Positions 21,689 to 32,354 of a stretch of DNA of 64,000 nt are shown one piece after another. The stretch covers positions 68,997,477 to 69,061,476 of the forward strand of contig CM075760.1 of the NCBI GenBank assembly GCA_037974335.1, in the 5' to 3' direction. Every line of letters starts with the position of its first letter. The first letter of the stretch is position 1. The translations under genes and the position numbers were made by a program. The notes below the pieces were generated by a model, which saw only the letters and a list, made by a program, of their open reading frames with translations, did not search any database and was not told where the DNA came from. This DNA comes from Prionace glauca. Taxonomy: Eukaryota; Chordata; Chondrichthyes; Carcharhiniformes; Carcharhinidae.

Positions 21689-22848
21689 CATAGAACATAG
21701 AACATTACAGCACAAACAGGCCCTTCGGCCCTCGAGTTGCGCCGATCACATCAACCCCACCAATCTATAGACCTATCTTTAACCCCCAATCCCATTAAAC
21801 CCCATATACTCATCCAGAAGTCTTTTAAAAGACCCCAGCGAGTTCGCCTCCACCACCGACGACGGCAGCCGATTCCATTCACTCACCACCCTCTGAGTGA
21901 AAAACTTACCCCTAACATCACCTCTGTACTTCCCTCCCCGCACCTTAAATCTGTGTCCTCTCGTAGCGACCATTTCAACCCGGGGAAATAGCCTCTGAGA
22001 GTCCACCCTATCTATTCCTCTCAACATTTTATAAACTTCTATCAGGTCGCCTCTCGACCTTCGCCTCTCCAGGGAAAAGAGTCCCAGCTCCCTCAACCTA
22101 TCTTCATAAGGCATGCCTCCCAGTCCAGGCAACATCCTTGTAAATCTCCTCTGCACCCTTTCAATAGCTTCTACGTCTTTCCTATAGTGAGGCGACCAGA
22201 ACTGCGCACAGTACTCCAAATGAGGCCTGACGAGGGTCCTGTAAAGTTGCAGCATTACCTCCCGACTCCTAAACTCAATCCCTCGATTAATGAAGGCCAG
22301 TACACCATACGCCTTCTTGACCACCTCCTCCACCTGCGAGGCCGATTTAAGAGTCCTGTGAACCCGGACCCCGAGATCCTTCTGCTCTTCAACGCTACTA
22401 AGACCCCTGCCCTTAATAGTGTACTCGTTCATCCCGTTGGTTCTGCCGAAATGGACGACTACACATTTATCCGCGTTGAAGTCCATCTGCCACTTCTCCG
22501 CCCATTCCTGCATCCTATCTATGTCCTGCTGCAACTTTTGACATCCTTCCAGACCATCCACAACACCGCCGACCTTCGTGTCATCAGCGAACTTGCTAAC
22601 CCATCCCTCCACTTCCTCATCCAGGTCATTTATGAAAATGACAAACAGCAAGGGTCCCAGAACAGATCCCTGGGGCACCCCACTGGTGACTGACCTCCAT
22701 TCCGAAAAAGACCCATCCACAACCACTCTCTGCCTTCTGCAGGCAAGCCAGTTCTGGATCCACAAGGCCAAAGGCCCTTGGATCCCATGCCCTCTCACCT
22801 TCTCAAGAAGTCTTGCATGGGGGACCTTATCAAAAGCCTTGCTGAAGT
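21689..22848 (-). mobile_element. CR1-like LINE, young, 5'-truncated
   Basis: The minus strand is open from FSKAFDKVPHARLLEKV through [49 protein letters not shown] and FFTQRVVSEWN to a stop near 21779. The 3' end is CTGTTTGTGCTGTAATGTTC. By eye it differs from the 37.26 kb copy at only about five positions over 1.15 kb. The apparent N-terminus (up to ...MAGKRH) is flanking sequence. Confidence 0.9.
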
Positions 22849-23069
22849 GTCTCTTACCTGCCATTTGGAAACTAAGAACAAGAAACCTATAAATAAAATG
22901 ATTCAAGAATAGAGCCAACTTTGAGTCTGGATAATACTTCACAAAAGCTCTTATGAGGTGTCATCCAGACTCGAGACATTGGTTCTATTCTCTCTCCCTA
23001 GATGCTGTCAGACCTGCTGAGATTTCCCAGCATTTTGTGTCTTTGTTTCAGCATCTGCAGTGTTTAACT

Positions 23070-23755
23070 TTTATTGTCAAATGATTAGGTCTGATTGGAA
23101 TCCCCTCAACCCTCCTGCAAAACTGGGAGTGATGGCAAAAGGATTAAAAGGGTAATGATGATAAAGCCTGGTTTCTGATTCTCCGAGCCCATGTAGAATT
23201 AACAAAATGAGTGAACCAGTTTAAAAAGAACAAAAATTCCCCATTCCTTACAATAACTGATCAAATTAAAATAATTTGGTCGAGGAAGAAAACAAAAAAA
23301 AAGTAGATGAAGTTTAAAATCAAATTTGGTTGATAGAGAAATGTTTTAAACTTGTGTAAAGTGATGTAATTGTGTGCCAAGTTTTCTCTGCTCAATCCCC
23401 ACCCCTTTCAGTTCTGCAGAAAGTTGATTTGTTTTAAATTGCCTGAAAACCCATGTTTCTCTTTGAGTTTATAATTGAGGATTTATGGGAATGAGTTAAA
23501 TGTGGAAATTTTAAGTGTAGCCTGAAGGAATTTGGAATAACTGTGGGAATTTTATCATGTTGTCTCTTCAACCCCAGATAAAGAACAAAGATTTTGCAGA
23601 TGTAACGTGTTTGGAATTTTAAATCAACAAAGACTGGACGTTGGCAATAAAATCAGGCTTTGGAAATTGGCTTAAAAAGGTTAAGTTAGAATGAAGGATT
23701 TTGTGTCTTATTTTAATCAAGGAGCTGTGAACTTGTAGTGCCCCGTTGCATTAAG
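23070..23755 (+). repeat. Low-complexity stretch and copy of the 45.0 kb repeat
   Basis: 23.46-23.75 kb (ATAATTGAGGATTTATGGG, AATTTGGAATAACTGTGGG) matches 45.01-45.29 kb on the same strand. 23.07-23.46 kb is AT-rich with nothing recognisable. Confidence 0.5.
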
Positions 23756-23761
23756 AACCTA

Positions 23762-24100
23762 ATGCATTAAGTGCATTAAGGTAGATAAATCCCCTGGACC
23801 TAATCAAGTGTATTGTCAGATCTTTTGGGAGGCTAGGGAAGAAATTGCAGAGGCCCTTCATGAGAGATTTGCTTCTTCTCTTTCCACTGGCAAAGTTCTG
23901 GAAGATTGAAGCGTGGCTGATCTTGTTCCGTTGTTTAAGAGGAGGAGCAAAGAGAAGCCTGGTGATTGCAGGCCGCTGAGCCTGACATCAGTGGTGTATA
24001 AGTTACTGGAGGGAATTCTGAGGCACAGATTCAGTAGTCAGCGTGGACCATTTGGGCCCAAGGGCCTGTTTCGGTGCTTTATTGCTCTATGGCCAGTGCT
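23762..24100 (+). mobile_element. LINE fragment with an internal deletion
   Basis: The N-terminal RT part (DKSPGPNQ-like, then GDCRPLSLTSVVYKLLEG) is joined directly to a 3' tail (GGGCCCAAGGGCCTGTTTC). The catalytic middle is missing. Confidence 0.65.
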
Positions 24101-24699
24101 CCATTTGTTATCGGTCTTTATACTTCGAGCTAGCTTTCTCTCGTACCCAAATTTTACCTCCCTTATCATTCTTTTCTTATTCTTGGCCATTTTTAATATT
24201 CTGACCAGTTGTCTGACCTGCTAATCACCATTGCACAATTGTACGTGTTAAAGTGGGCCAAGGCTGAGGCAGCTGTGTTATATATATTTAAAAAAGACCA
24301 ACGTTCTGAGTGTGGATGACCCTTTTGTCAGAGTTCTCCAGAGATGCTGTCAGACCTGCTGAGATTTTCCAGCATTAGCTGTTTTTATTTCAGATCGCAG
24401 TATTCGCAATATTTTGCCTTTAAATGTATTTATATATCCTTGTGTACTGTGTCAACAAATGAATTGTTACTAACTGATATATAAAAGATTATGGGATTTA
24501 GCTGGCTTGACCACATTCATATAGCTATTTAGTCATTAAAGATACAATCATGAAGCATTAAACGTGCCGAGCAGAGCGTCTCGTATCAGCACGCTTACAG
24601 TTGCTTTGTTAGATTGCTACAAGTACAGACAAATCAGAGATAGGAGTGTCCTGAGAAGGGAGATTCATTGTGAAGGCTCAAGGATGGTTGATAAGATGT

Positions 24700-25345
24700 A
24701 GTAATTCTCATTCCCCAGAAGCTGTGAATCTCTATCCTACACACTCTCTCTCCATGCTGTATCTAATATCCTCTCTGCCCATTCTTCTGAAGGTGCTGAT
24801 TAACAAATCCATGTCCTAGACACAGAGAGCTGAAAGTCTCCATGCAGGCTGCCAGACAGATATCTGTCTATCTGACTGGACTGACAATGTGTGGGATGTA
24901 CAGACTTGGGGAACAATGGGTGGGGGCGGGGCTCCCGGGCCCGTGCGCCCGAACCCGGAGGCGGCACCACGGAGCAGAGTGATTGCTATTGGCTGATTCA
25001 GGCAGGGCTCCATTGTGCGGTCACAATGACTCACAGGGGCGTTCTCAGCACACACTGTCCCATTGGCAGCAAGATCTCTGGTTACAGAAGCAAGACACTG
25101 CGGATTGGACACCAGCTCAGCTCAGCTCAACGCCCCGCCCATCCCCACGTGGGTTCGGGTTCCGCCCCGTCATTGTCTACATGCGGGAGATTGACCAATG
25201 GCAAGGCGTGGAAGACCGGATGGGCGCTGGTCCTCCAACCAATCAGAATACGGACTTGTGTGCATGGCCGTCTGGAGCTTCCTCCATTGTTGCCCAGCTA
25301 AACTGCTGCTCCTCTCTGAATGTAGATTGAGTTTCAGACAGATTA
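24700..25345. promoter_or_regulatory. Rearranged ZNF promoter 3
   Basis: 24.70-24.89 kb is an inverted intron segment like that left of promoter 5. It jumps at about 24.90 kb into the promoter core in the flipped orientation (GGGGAACAATGGGTGGGGG), then a flipped arm (GGAGCAGAGTGATTGCTATTGG), then a normal right arm (GACCAATGGCAAGG, CCAACCAATCAGAATACGG, GTAGATTGAGTTTCAGAC). The exon-1 end and GTGAGT donor seen elsewhere are missing after 25.345 kb. It lies upstream of locus 4, but whether it still splices is doubtful. Confidence 0.6.
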
Positions 25346-25991
25346 TTATTGTACTGGAGCTACCTTAGATATTTCCAGGCATTAATCTCTTGCGTATCAG
25401 AGTCATTAGCATTTGGATTTCTCTTCCATAGGGATCAGTGGAGGCTGAGAGTCATTGAATATAACCCAGGGTGAGTTAGACTGATTTTTGATTGATAAAC
25501 GAGTCAAGCGTTCTTGGGAACAGGTAGGAAAGTGGAAATGAAGTTAAGATGAGGAGGGATTTCCTCACCCAAGTATATGGTGTAGTTTTGGAATTATGTT
25601 ACTCCAAAGAACTGTGGAGCCTCAGTCATCAAGAAATTTCAACCCAGAGATTGATAAGTTTTGAAATATAGAGGATGTTGAGGCAACGAGCCATCTGGAG
25701 GACAGTGTGGGAAATGGTGCTGAGGTAGATCGGTCAATTCTCAATCCATGGTTGAGGCAGTTTGATGGGCTGAAAGGCCAACTGCATTTCCGATTTATTA
25801 TAATTTCTGTATGCTGGACAGGAAGCAGTGGGCATGGATCTGTCAATCAGCTTCAAACAGCACCTTCAGGAAAATTGGGAGTGTGAATATTAGATACAGC
25901 AGGATGAAAATGGAGGGAGAGTGTTCTGGATGGGGATTTATAGCTTTTGGGAAATGAAAGAGGAAATAATACTCCATAGAAACTGGAATTA

Positions 25992-26897
25992 CATAAGAAC
26001 ATAAGAAATAGGAGCAGGAGTAGGCCATCTGGCCCTTCGAGCCTGCCCCGCCATTCAGTAAGATCATGGCTGATCTGTCATGGCTCAGTTCCACATTCCC
26101 GCCCTCTCCCCATAACCCTTAATCCCCTCGCTTATCAAAAACCCATCAACCCGCGTCTTAAAAATATTTAGCGAGGTAGCCTTCACCACTTCAACGGGCA
26201 GAGAATTCCAGAGATTCACCACCCTTTGAGTGAAGAAGTTCTTCCTCAACTCCGTTCTAAACCGCCCCCCCCCCCCTTTATCTTGAGGCTGTGCCCCCTA
26301 GTCCTACTATGCTTTCTGAGCGGGAAGAGTCTCTCCACCTCTATCCTATCCATCCCATTCATCATCTTATACGTCTCAATGAGATCTCCCCTCATTCTTC
26401 TAAACTCTAACCAGTAAAAGCCTAGTTTATTCAGCCTCTCCTCATAGCTCAACCCCCTCAACTCCAGCATCAGCCTAGTAAACCTCCTCTGCACTCCCTC
26501 CAAGGCCAAAATATCCTTGCGTAAGTACGGTGCCCAAAACTGCACACAGTACTCCAGCTGCAGCCTCACCAATGCCCTATACAGCCGCAGCAAGACCTCC
26601 CTACTTTTATATTCAATTCCCCTCGCTATGAAGGCCAGCATCCCATTCGCCTTCCTGACCACCTGCTGCACCTGCAAGCTGGGTTTTTGCGACTCATGCA
26701 CAAAGACCCCGAGGTCCCTCTGCACCGTTGCCTGCTGCAGTTTTTCTCCACGTAAGTAATAATCCTTCCTACCATTATTCCTACCAAAGTGGACCACCTC
26801 GCACTTGCCAACATTAAATTCCATTTGCCAGTTCCTGGCCCATTCGCCCAGCCTATCTAGATCCTTCTGCAGACTCTCCACACCCTCCGCGCAATTG
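25992..26897 (-). mobile_element. LINE (GAACATAAGAAATAGGAGCA family), in the intron of locus 4
   Basis: The minus-strand ORF at 26246-26881 reads WQMEFNVGKCEVVHFGR, LGVFVHESQKPSLQVQQVV, LEYCVQFWAPYLRKD and RRMRGDLIETYKMMNG. Its 3' tail ends in TCTTATGTTCTTATGT. It splits the conserved intron tail between AACTGGAATT and GTGTCTTCTG. A C-run (26263-26276) breaks the C-terminus. Confidence 0.85.
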
Positions 26898-26956
26898 TGT
26901 CTTCTGAATTTCTATCCTGTTCCAAAAGTGATGGCTTTAATAAACTTATTTTACAG

Positions 26957-27285
26957 GATATTGAAAGAGGAATCACAGGCCAAAATCTCAAACAACACAT
27001 CTAGATCTGACAGTCGTATTCCTTGGGAGCTGGATATCATTGGCCTTTCAATCTAGGAGAAATGTTTGTCCATCTGTTGATTTGAAAAGAATTCAAACAT
27101 CAGTGTGACTGGAAAAGCTTCTACACTCAAATTAGAGTGTTCCACTCCACTGACTAAAGAGCTTTAAGCAGTTACGCAGCCTGAATAAATATCACACCAT
27201 TCACAGCAGGGAGAGTGTGTACTAATGTTGTGGACAAGGCTTCCACTGATTGTGCACCTAAGAGAGCGGCAAGGGCATCTGCACT
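26957..27285 (+). other. Exon 2 5' UTR of ZNF locus 4
   Basis: Starts after the TTATTTTACAG acceptor with GATATTGAAAGAGGAATCAC. Contains the relic-finger string AAAGAGCTTTAAGCAGTTAC. Confidence 0.65.
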
Positions 27286-27747
27286 ATGGAGAAACCATGG
27301 AAATGTGTGGAGTGTGAGAAGAGATATAGAACCCCATCTCAGCTGGAAGCTCATCGGCGCAGTCACACTGGGGAGAGGCCATTCATCTGCTCTCAGTGTG
27401 GGGAGGGATTCACTCAGGCATCCGCTCTGTGGAGACACCAGCAGGTTCACACTGGGGAGAAACCATTCGTCTGCTCTCAGTGTAGGAAGGGATTCACTCG
27501 GTTATCCCAGCTGCAAACACACGAGCGAGTTCACACTGGGGAGAGGCCATTCACCTGCTCTCAGTGTGGTGAGGGATTCACTGACTTATCCAGCTTGCGG
27601 TCACACCAGAGAGTTCACACTGGGGAGAGGCCCTTCACCTGCTGTCAGTGTGAGAAGGGATTCACTCAGTCATCCACCCTGCAGAGACACCAGCGAGTTC
27701 ACACTGGGGAGAAGCCTTTCACCTGCATAGTGCGGGTGTACTTGTGA
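27286..27747 (+). pseudogene. ZNF locus 4: truncated, 5 fingers
   Basis: ATG in CACTATGGAG begins [10 protein letters not shown]. Five complete fingers follow. The sixth breaks after FTC at about 27727 and runs IVRVYL to a stop. Straight after this the sequence becomes the minus-strand 5' UTR of another ZNF (27745-28058). The C-terminal fingers were therefore lost in a deletion between two convergent ZNF genes. A 153-residue protein could still be made and would be a short DNA-binding protein. Promoter 3 upstream is damaged. Related to loci 3 and 6 by its first two fingers ([20 protein letters not shown]). Confidence 0.8.
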
Positions 27748-28058
27748 CTGTCCAGGTTTGACAATCAGTTCAGTCACATTACATGGTTGTGATCTCTCTG
27801 CTGCAATGTATTTTCAGCGTGTCTAACTGCTAAAGTTCTTTCCACAGTCAGTCAGGTGTATGCATGTTTCAGTGTGTGTGTGTCTCGGCGCTTTTCCAGT
27901 CACACCGATATTTAAAATCTCCTGAAACAGACAAAGCAGAGAAACACATTTCCATTCTAGATTCAAATATTCAGGTCCCAATTAATTGAGTGACTGTGTT
28001 AGATCTTGAAGTCAAGTTTGGTTTGATATTCTTCTTTAAATCTTCACTTTCTGATATT
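27745..28058 (-). pseudogene. Finger-less remnant of a ZNF exon 2
   Basis: On the minus strand the acceptor (CCTTTTGCAG) is followed by AATATCAGAAAGTGAAG, the UTR with its CGAGACACACACAC run, GGAAAGAACTTTAGCAGTTAG, and then stops just before the expected ATG. All fingers are missing. It continues upstream into a conserved intron tail (28.06-28.33 kb) and promoter 4. Confidence 0.75.
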
Positions 28059-28379
28059 CTGCAAAAGGAATATACAAATATCATCAATGTCAGCACAGAG
28101 TAGAAATTCAGAACAGACAATTCTAGTTTCTATGGAACATTCTGTCCTCTCTCATTCCCCTAAAGCTGTGAATCCCCATTCCACACACTCTCCCTCCATT
28201 CTCACTCTGCTGTATCTAATATTCACCCTCCCAATTCTCCTGAAGGTGCTGTTTGAGGTTGATTGACAGACCCATGCTCACTGCTTCCTGTCGTGGACAC
28301 AGAGAGCTGAAAGTTTGCATGCAGCTGCCAGACAGATATATGTCTACATTAGTGGACAAATAATGTGTGGAAGAAACCG

Positions 28380-29407
28380 ACTGCACTCACTTCCTTATCC
28401 TCCAGTTACTGCAAGTCCCCAATTTCCCCCAGAATGAGAATAGAAATGGAAAGGGGGAGACATTGATTTCCTCCCAGATGTTGCCCATAGGAGGAAGTTT
28501 CAGCCTGAAGCTCATTGGACCAACTTCTGCATTGTGACGTCACAATGGAGCCTGAATCAGCCAATAGAAATTACTTGGCTCCGCAGTGATGTCTCAGGGT
28601 TCCAGTGCGCAGGCCCGGTGCGGACCCGGGAGCCCCGCCCCCACCCATTGTTCCTCTCCCCCTCCCGGGAGCCCCGCCCCCACCCATTGTTCCTCTCCCC
28701 CTCCCGGGAGCCCCGCCCCCACCCATTGTTCCCCTCCCCCTCTTCGAGCCAAGGTTTCCAGACAAGTGGCTGGTGGCTCCGGCCAGAGAGAGAAGGCGCT
28801 CGGTGATCTCCCCCTCCCCGCCCTGCCCCGCGACCAGGGACTGCGCATGTCCAAGGAGAAGAGGAAGCTGCGCATGTGCGGGACTGTGCCCTTCCTCTCT
28901 GACCTTCATGCTGAGATGTTGACCAATGGAAGGAGCTGGAGGACCGGAAGAACTCTGGTCCTCCAGCCAATGGGAGCGCGGGCTTTGTGTGAATGAAGAT
29001 TGAGTATCAGAAAACCTAAAACTTGCTCCTGTCTCCAACATTTACGGTGGGCGATGGAGGGGGCCGTCCATCCTGACTGTCTGCCCCTCTACCGTGGCTA
29101 TGTTCGCGGCTAGGTGTCCCTGGAGAGGGAGCATGCGGTGTCCACAGGCGCAGTTGATGCCTTCCGTGCTCTTTGGGCACCGCAGGGGCTGGGGTGCATT
29201 ATTGACCCTAATAATCACATTATAATTTGATGTTTTTAAGTTTCCTTTGTACTTTGATTTTGTTCGGCCTGTTCCCCTCTCTTTTGGGGAGCTGCCCCTT
29301 TTTGTCCTAATTTAGTTTGAGTTTGTTTATTTGGTTTGACCTTAAAAGAGGCCGACATTTACGGTCAGGGAATGTAGATTTATTTCACCTAGAAGAGGCC
29401 AACATCT
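28380..29407. promoter_or_regulatory. Two-armed ZNF promoter 4 with 39-bp repeat
   Basis: The left arm (28.38-28.52 kb) is the inverted exon 1/intron start for the lost minus gene. A perfect CRE TGACGTCA lies at 28535-28542, then CAGCCAATAGAAATT. A 39-bp unit (GGGAGCCCCGCCCCCACCC, then ATTGTTCC) occurs three times from about 28626 to 28743. NRF1-like GCGCATGTGCGG, and ACCAATGG and AGCCAATGGG boxes, lead into exon 1 of the + gene. Exon 1 is split by a roughly 350-bp insertion (about 29041-29395) and ends AACATCT at 29407 before GTGAGTAAAAC. Confidence 0.75.
29041..29395. mobile_element. Unclassified insertion at the exon 1 donor of promoter 4
   Basis: Sits between CTCCAACAT and GGCCAACATCTGTGAG, so the sequence before the donor is repeated on both sides. 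It contains TTTGGGGAGCTGCCCC and GTTTATTTGGTTTGACCTT. The last stretch recurs alone at about 52.85-52.88 kb (GTTTATTTGGTTTGGCCTTA). I cannot assign its family. Confidence 0.5.
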
Positions 29408-29534
29408 GTGAGTAAAACACTTTCTTTTCTCCCCCTTTCCATTTCTTATTATTTCTAGCTTTGTAATATATTACTGTAGCTACATTATAAACATCCAGTC
29501 ATAAAGACATTGCAGCACAGAAGGAGTCTATTGA

Positions 29535-29870
29535 GTAACTTGAATCACAGAATCCCTACAGTGCAGAAGGAGGCCTTTTCGCCTATCAAGTCTGTGCTGT
29601 CTCTCAAGTTGTGCTGTCCCAGGCCCTCTCCCGGATTTATGACAGAATTACCCCACTCATCCCCCCAATCCACATATCCTGAGACATTATGTGGCAATTG
29701 AGCGTGGGCAATCAACCTAACCTGTATATCTGACAGACTGTAAGAAGTCTCACAGTACCAGGTTAAAGTTCAACCGGTTTATTTGGTAGCAGAGATGTAC
29801 ACCTGATGTGAGAATTCTTACTGTGCCCACCCCAGTCCAATGTAGACATCTCCACATCATCTTATAGACT
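29535..29870. repeat. SINE body piece and half foldback repeat
   Basis: 29535-29735 resembles the 3' half of an HE1-like SINE on the minus strand (ATCCCTACAGTGCAGAAGG). 29738-29868 matches the end of the palindromic family at 51.3 kb (ACTGTAAGAAGTCTCACAG, then TTCTTACTGTGCCCACC). Confidence 0.6.
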
Positions 29871-30403
29871 GCAGATTGATTCTCTGTAGAATGAACCAAT
29901 CAGTCCTATTCTATTCCTTTATCAACATTCCCCTGCAAGTTTTGTTTCCCTCAAATGCCAACCCAATTTCATTTTGAAATGATTGAACATTTTCAGTTCC
30001 ACCATCTTCATAGGCAGCGAGTTCCAGATCAGATGCTATCGCTACCTAAGTATAAATATTCCTCAAATCCATGCTCTACTATTATTCAAATAATGTCCTG
30101 TTATATTACACTTTTATCCCGTATTATAGACATCTGATTGGTAACCTGCATGGAGATTTTTAGCTCCTTGCGTCCAGGACAGGAAGCAGTGAGCATGGAT
30201 CTGTCAATCAGCCTCATTCAGGAGAATTGGGAGGTGAATATTAGATACAGCAGAGTGAGAATGGAGGGAGAATGTGGGATGGAGATTTACAGCTTTTGGG
30301 GAATGAGAGAGGAAAGAATGTTACATAGAAACTAGAATTATCTGTTCTGTATTTCTATTCTGTACCGACAGGATATCTTTGGATATCAGGATATCTTTGA
30401 CAG

Positions 30404-30754
30404 GATATCAGAAGATGAGGATTTACAGACAGAAATCTCAAATGAAATATCACATCAGCATCTGACAGAGTCACTCAATTTATCAGGACCTCAACATCAT
30501 TGACCTTTGAATCTAGAAGAAGAAATGTTTCTCTGTTCTGTCTGCTTCAGGAGAATTTAAGCATCAGTGTGCCTGGAAAAGCAGCGAGACACACAGAGCT
30601 GAGTGAGAGGGTTCCAGTGCACTGAGTATGGAAAGAGTTTTAACCAGTTACACAGCCTGAAAATACATCGCAGCGGGGAGAGACTGCTGTACCCGTGTTC
30701 TGTGTGAGATTTAACTGATTGTTTAACCTGGAGAGTTACAAGGACACCTGCACC
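30404..30754 (+). other. Exon 2 5' UTR of ZNF locus 5, relic fingers
   Basis: Acceptor ATCTTTGACAG then GATATCAGAAGATGAGG. A short duplication (GGATATCTTTG twice) just upstream creates a second possible acceptor at 30371. The relic finger reads FQCTEYGKSFNQLHSLK then HRSGERL, SV-stop, in one frame. Confidence 0.7.
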
Positions 30755-31516
30755 ATGGAGAAACCGTGGAAATGTGGGGACTGTGGGAGAGGATTCAGTT
30801 TTCCATCTCAGCTGGAAATTCATCGGCGCAGTCACTCCGGGGAGAGGCCATTCACCTGCTCTGTGTGTGGGAAGGGATACACTCAGATAATTGACTTACA
30901 AAGACACCAGCGAGTTCACACTGGGGAGAGGCCATTCACTTGCTCTGAGTGTGGGAAAGGATTCACTCGGTTATCCAGTCTGCAGAGACACAACCGATTT
31001 CACACTGGGGAGAGACCTTTCACCTGCTCTGTGTGTGGGAAGGGATTCACTCAGTTAATTGATTTGCAGAGCCATCACCGAGTTCACACTGGGGAGAGGC
31101 CGTTCACTTGCTCTGTGTGTGGGAAAGGATTCAGTGTGGCATCAGGTCTGCGGAGACACCAGTTAGTTCACACTGGGGAGAGGCCATTTACTTGTTCTGT
31201 ATGTGGGAAAGATTTCAGTCAGTTGCCCTACTTGCTGAGGCACAATGTCATTCACACCCAGGAGAGACCCTTTAAATGCTCTGACTGTGGGAGGGATTTC
31301 AAAAGCTCTCAGCTAATGATGTCCCACCAGCGCATTCACACTGAGGAGAGACCGTTCAGCTGCTCTCACTGCACAAAGAGATTCAGATCATCATCTGCCC
31401 TGCGGACACACCAGCAAGTTCACACTGGGGAGAGACCGTTCACCTGCACCGTGTGTGGGAAGGGATTCACTCAGTCATCCCGACTGCAGAAACACCAGCA
31501 AGTTCACGAGTCATAG
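30755..31516 (+). CDS. ZNF locus 5: intact 9-finger C2H2 protein
   Basis: ATG in CACCATGGAG begins [14 protein letters not shown]. An in-frame ATG at 30719 would add 12 residues. The 253-residue product has nine complete C2H2 fingers and no other domain. Fingers 7-8 are the KCSDCGRDF and SCSHCTKRF doublet with an EERPF linker, which groups it with loci 2 and 8. It ends HQQVHES. The usual HK-stop is gone because a LINE 3' end (from about 31511) joins the last codons and supplies the TAG at 31514-31516. The polyadenylation region of the family is also missing, so the transcript must end in LINE-derived sequence. Promoter 4 lies about 1.3 kb upstream. Confidence 0.9.
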   Translation: MEKPWKCGDCGRGFSFPSQLEIHRRSHSGERPFTCSVCGKGYTQIIDLQRHQRVHTGERPFTCSECGKGFTRLSSLQRHNRFHTGERPFTCSVCGKGFTQLIDLQSHHRVHTGERPFTCSVCGKGFSVASGLRRHQLVHTGERPFTCSVCGKDFSQLPYLLRHNVIHTQERPFKCSDCGRDFKSSQLMMSHQRIHTEERPFSCSHCTKRFRSSSALRTHQQVHTGERPFTCTVCGKGFTQSSRLQKHQQVHES

Positions 31517-31915
31517 AGTCATACAGTACAGAAGAGGCCTTTCAGCCCATCAAGTCTGCACTGACAAAACTATACTAAATTTGCATTTATCCACTTTCCA
31601 GCACTTGGCTGATGGTGTTTAAACTGTCAAAACATTCCAGTGCTCATCCATGTGCTTTTTAAAGGTTGTGAGGTTTCCTGCCTCTACTACCCTCCCAGAC
31701 AGTGAATTCCAGACTCCCACCACCCTCTGGGTGAAAACATTTTTCTTCAAATCCCCCAACACCTCCTGTCCCTCAACTTAAAATGATGCCACCTCATTAT
31801 TGACCCTTCAAATAAGGGATACAGCTGCTTCCTATCCACCCTGACCGTACCCCTCATAATCTTATACACCTCAACCATGTCCCCCCTCAGCCTTCTGGGG
31901 AGCCTCCTGTCGACA
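31511..31915 (-). mobile_element. CR1-like LINE 3' end abutting ZNF locus 5
   Basis: ATAGAGTCATACAGTACAG, then AGTGAATTCCAGACTCCCACC, CCCCTCATAATCTTATACACC. Worn. On the plus strand it gives the stop codon of locus 5. Confidence 0.7.
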
Positions 31916-32340
31916 CAGGCAGATACAAAGATGAAAAGACGAAACCCAGCATCAACTCCAATTAATCACTACAGGCTTCGGACGCATGAGGAACAGAGTG
32001 TTTGAAGCTCAAGACTCAGATCCAGTACCAGCCTCATGTTCCACAGAGCAGCCGTGGTCTCTGCCCTCTTGTATCCATCAGAAACATGGGCAACGTACAG
32101 CACACACCTCAAATCCCTGAAGAGATGTCACTAATGTTGTTTCCACAAAATCCTGCAAATCTACTGGCAGGATAGGCATACCAATGTGAGTGTTCTCTCC
32201 TTTACGGTTGAAGAATTTATCTATCCTTTGCCTTAAAAACATTCAACAAACACTGGCAGGGAATGCCACAGAAGGTGCTGGAGTGCAGCAACTAGTGGAA
32301 TTTCAAAGTAACTTCACTGTAGTGTGAATGTAAGCCTTAT
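31916..32340 (+). mobile_element. Worn LINE relic of another clade
   Basis: Around 32.01-32.21 kb one frame reads like STEQPWSLPS / SETWATYSTHLKSLKRCH, the end of an RT where YGxETWxxYxxHxxxLexfH is typical. The clade is uncertain. 32.28-32.35 kb is a SINE tail. Confidence 0.4.
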
Positions 32341-32354
32341 TTGTGACTAATAAA

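Noticed and set aside
21779-22942. 387-residue LINE ORF with a unique N-terminus.
   Set aside because: The first 30 residues lie in flanking DNA beyond the LINE truncation at about 22848.
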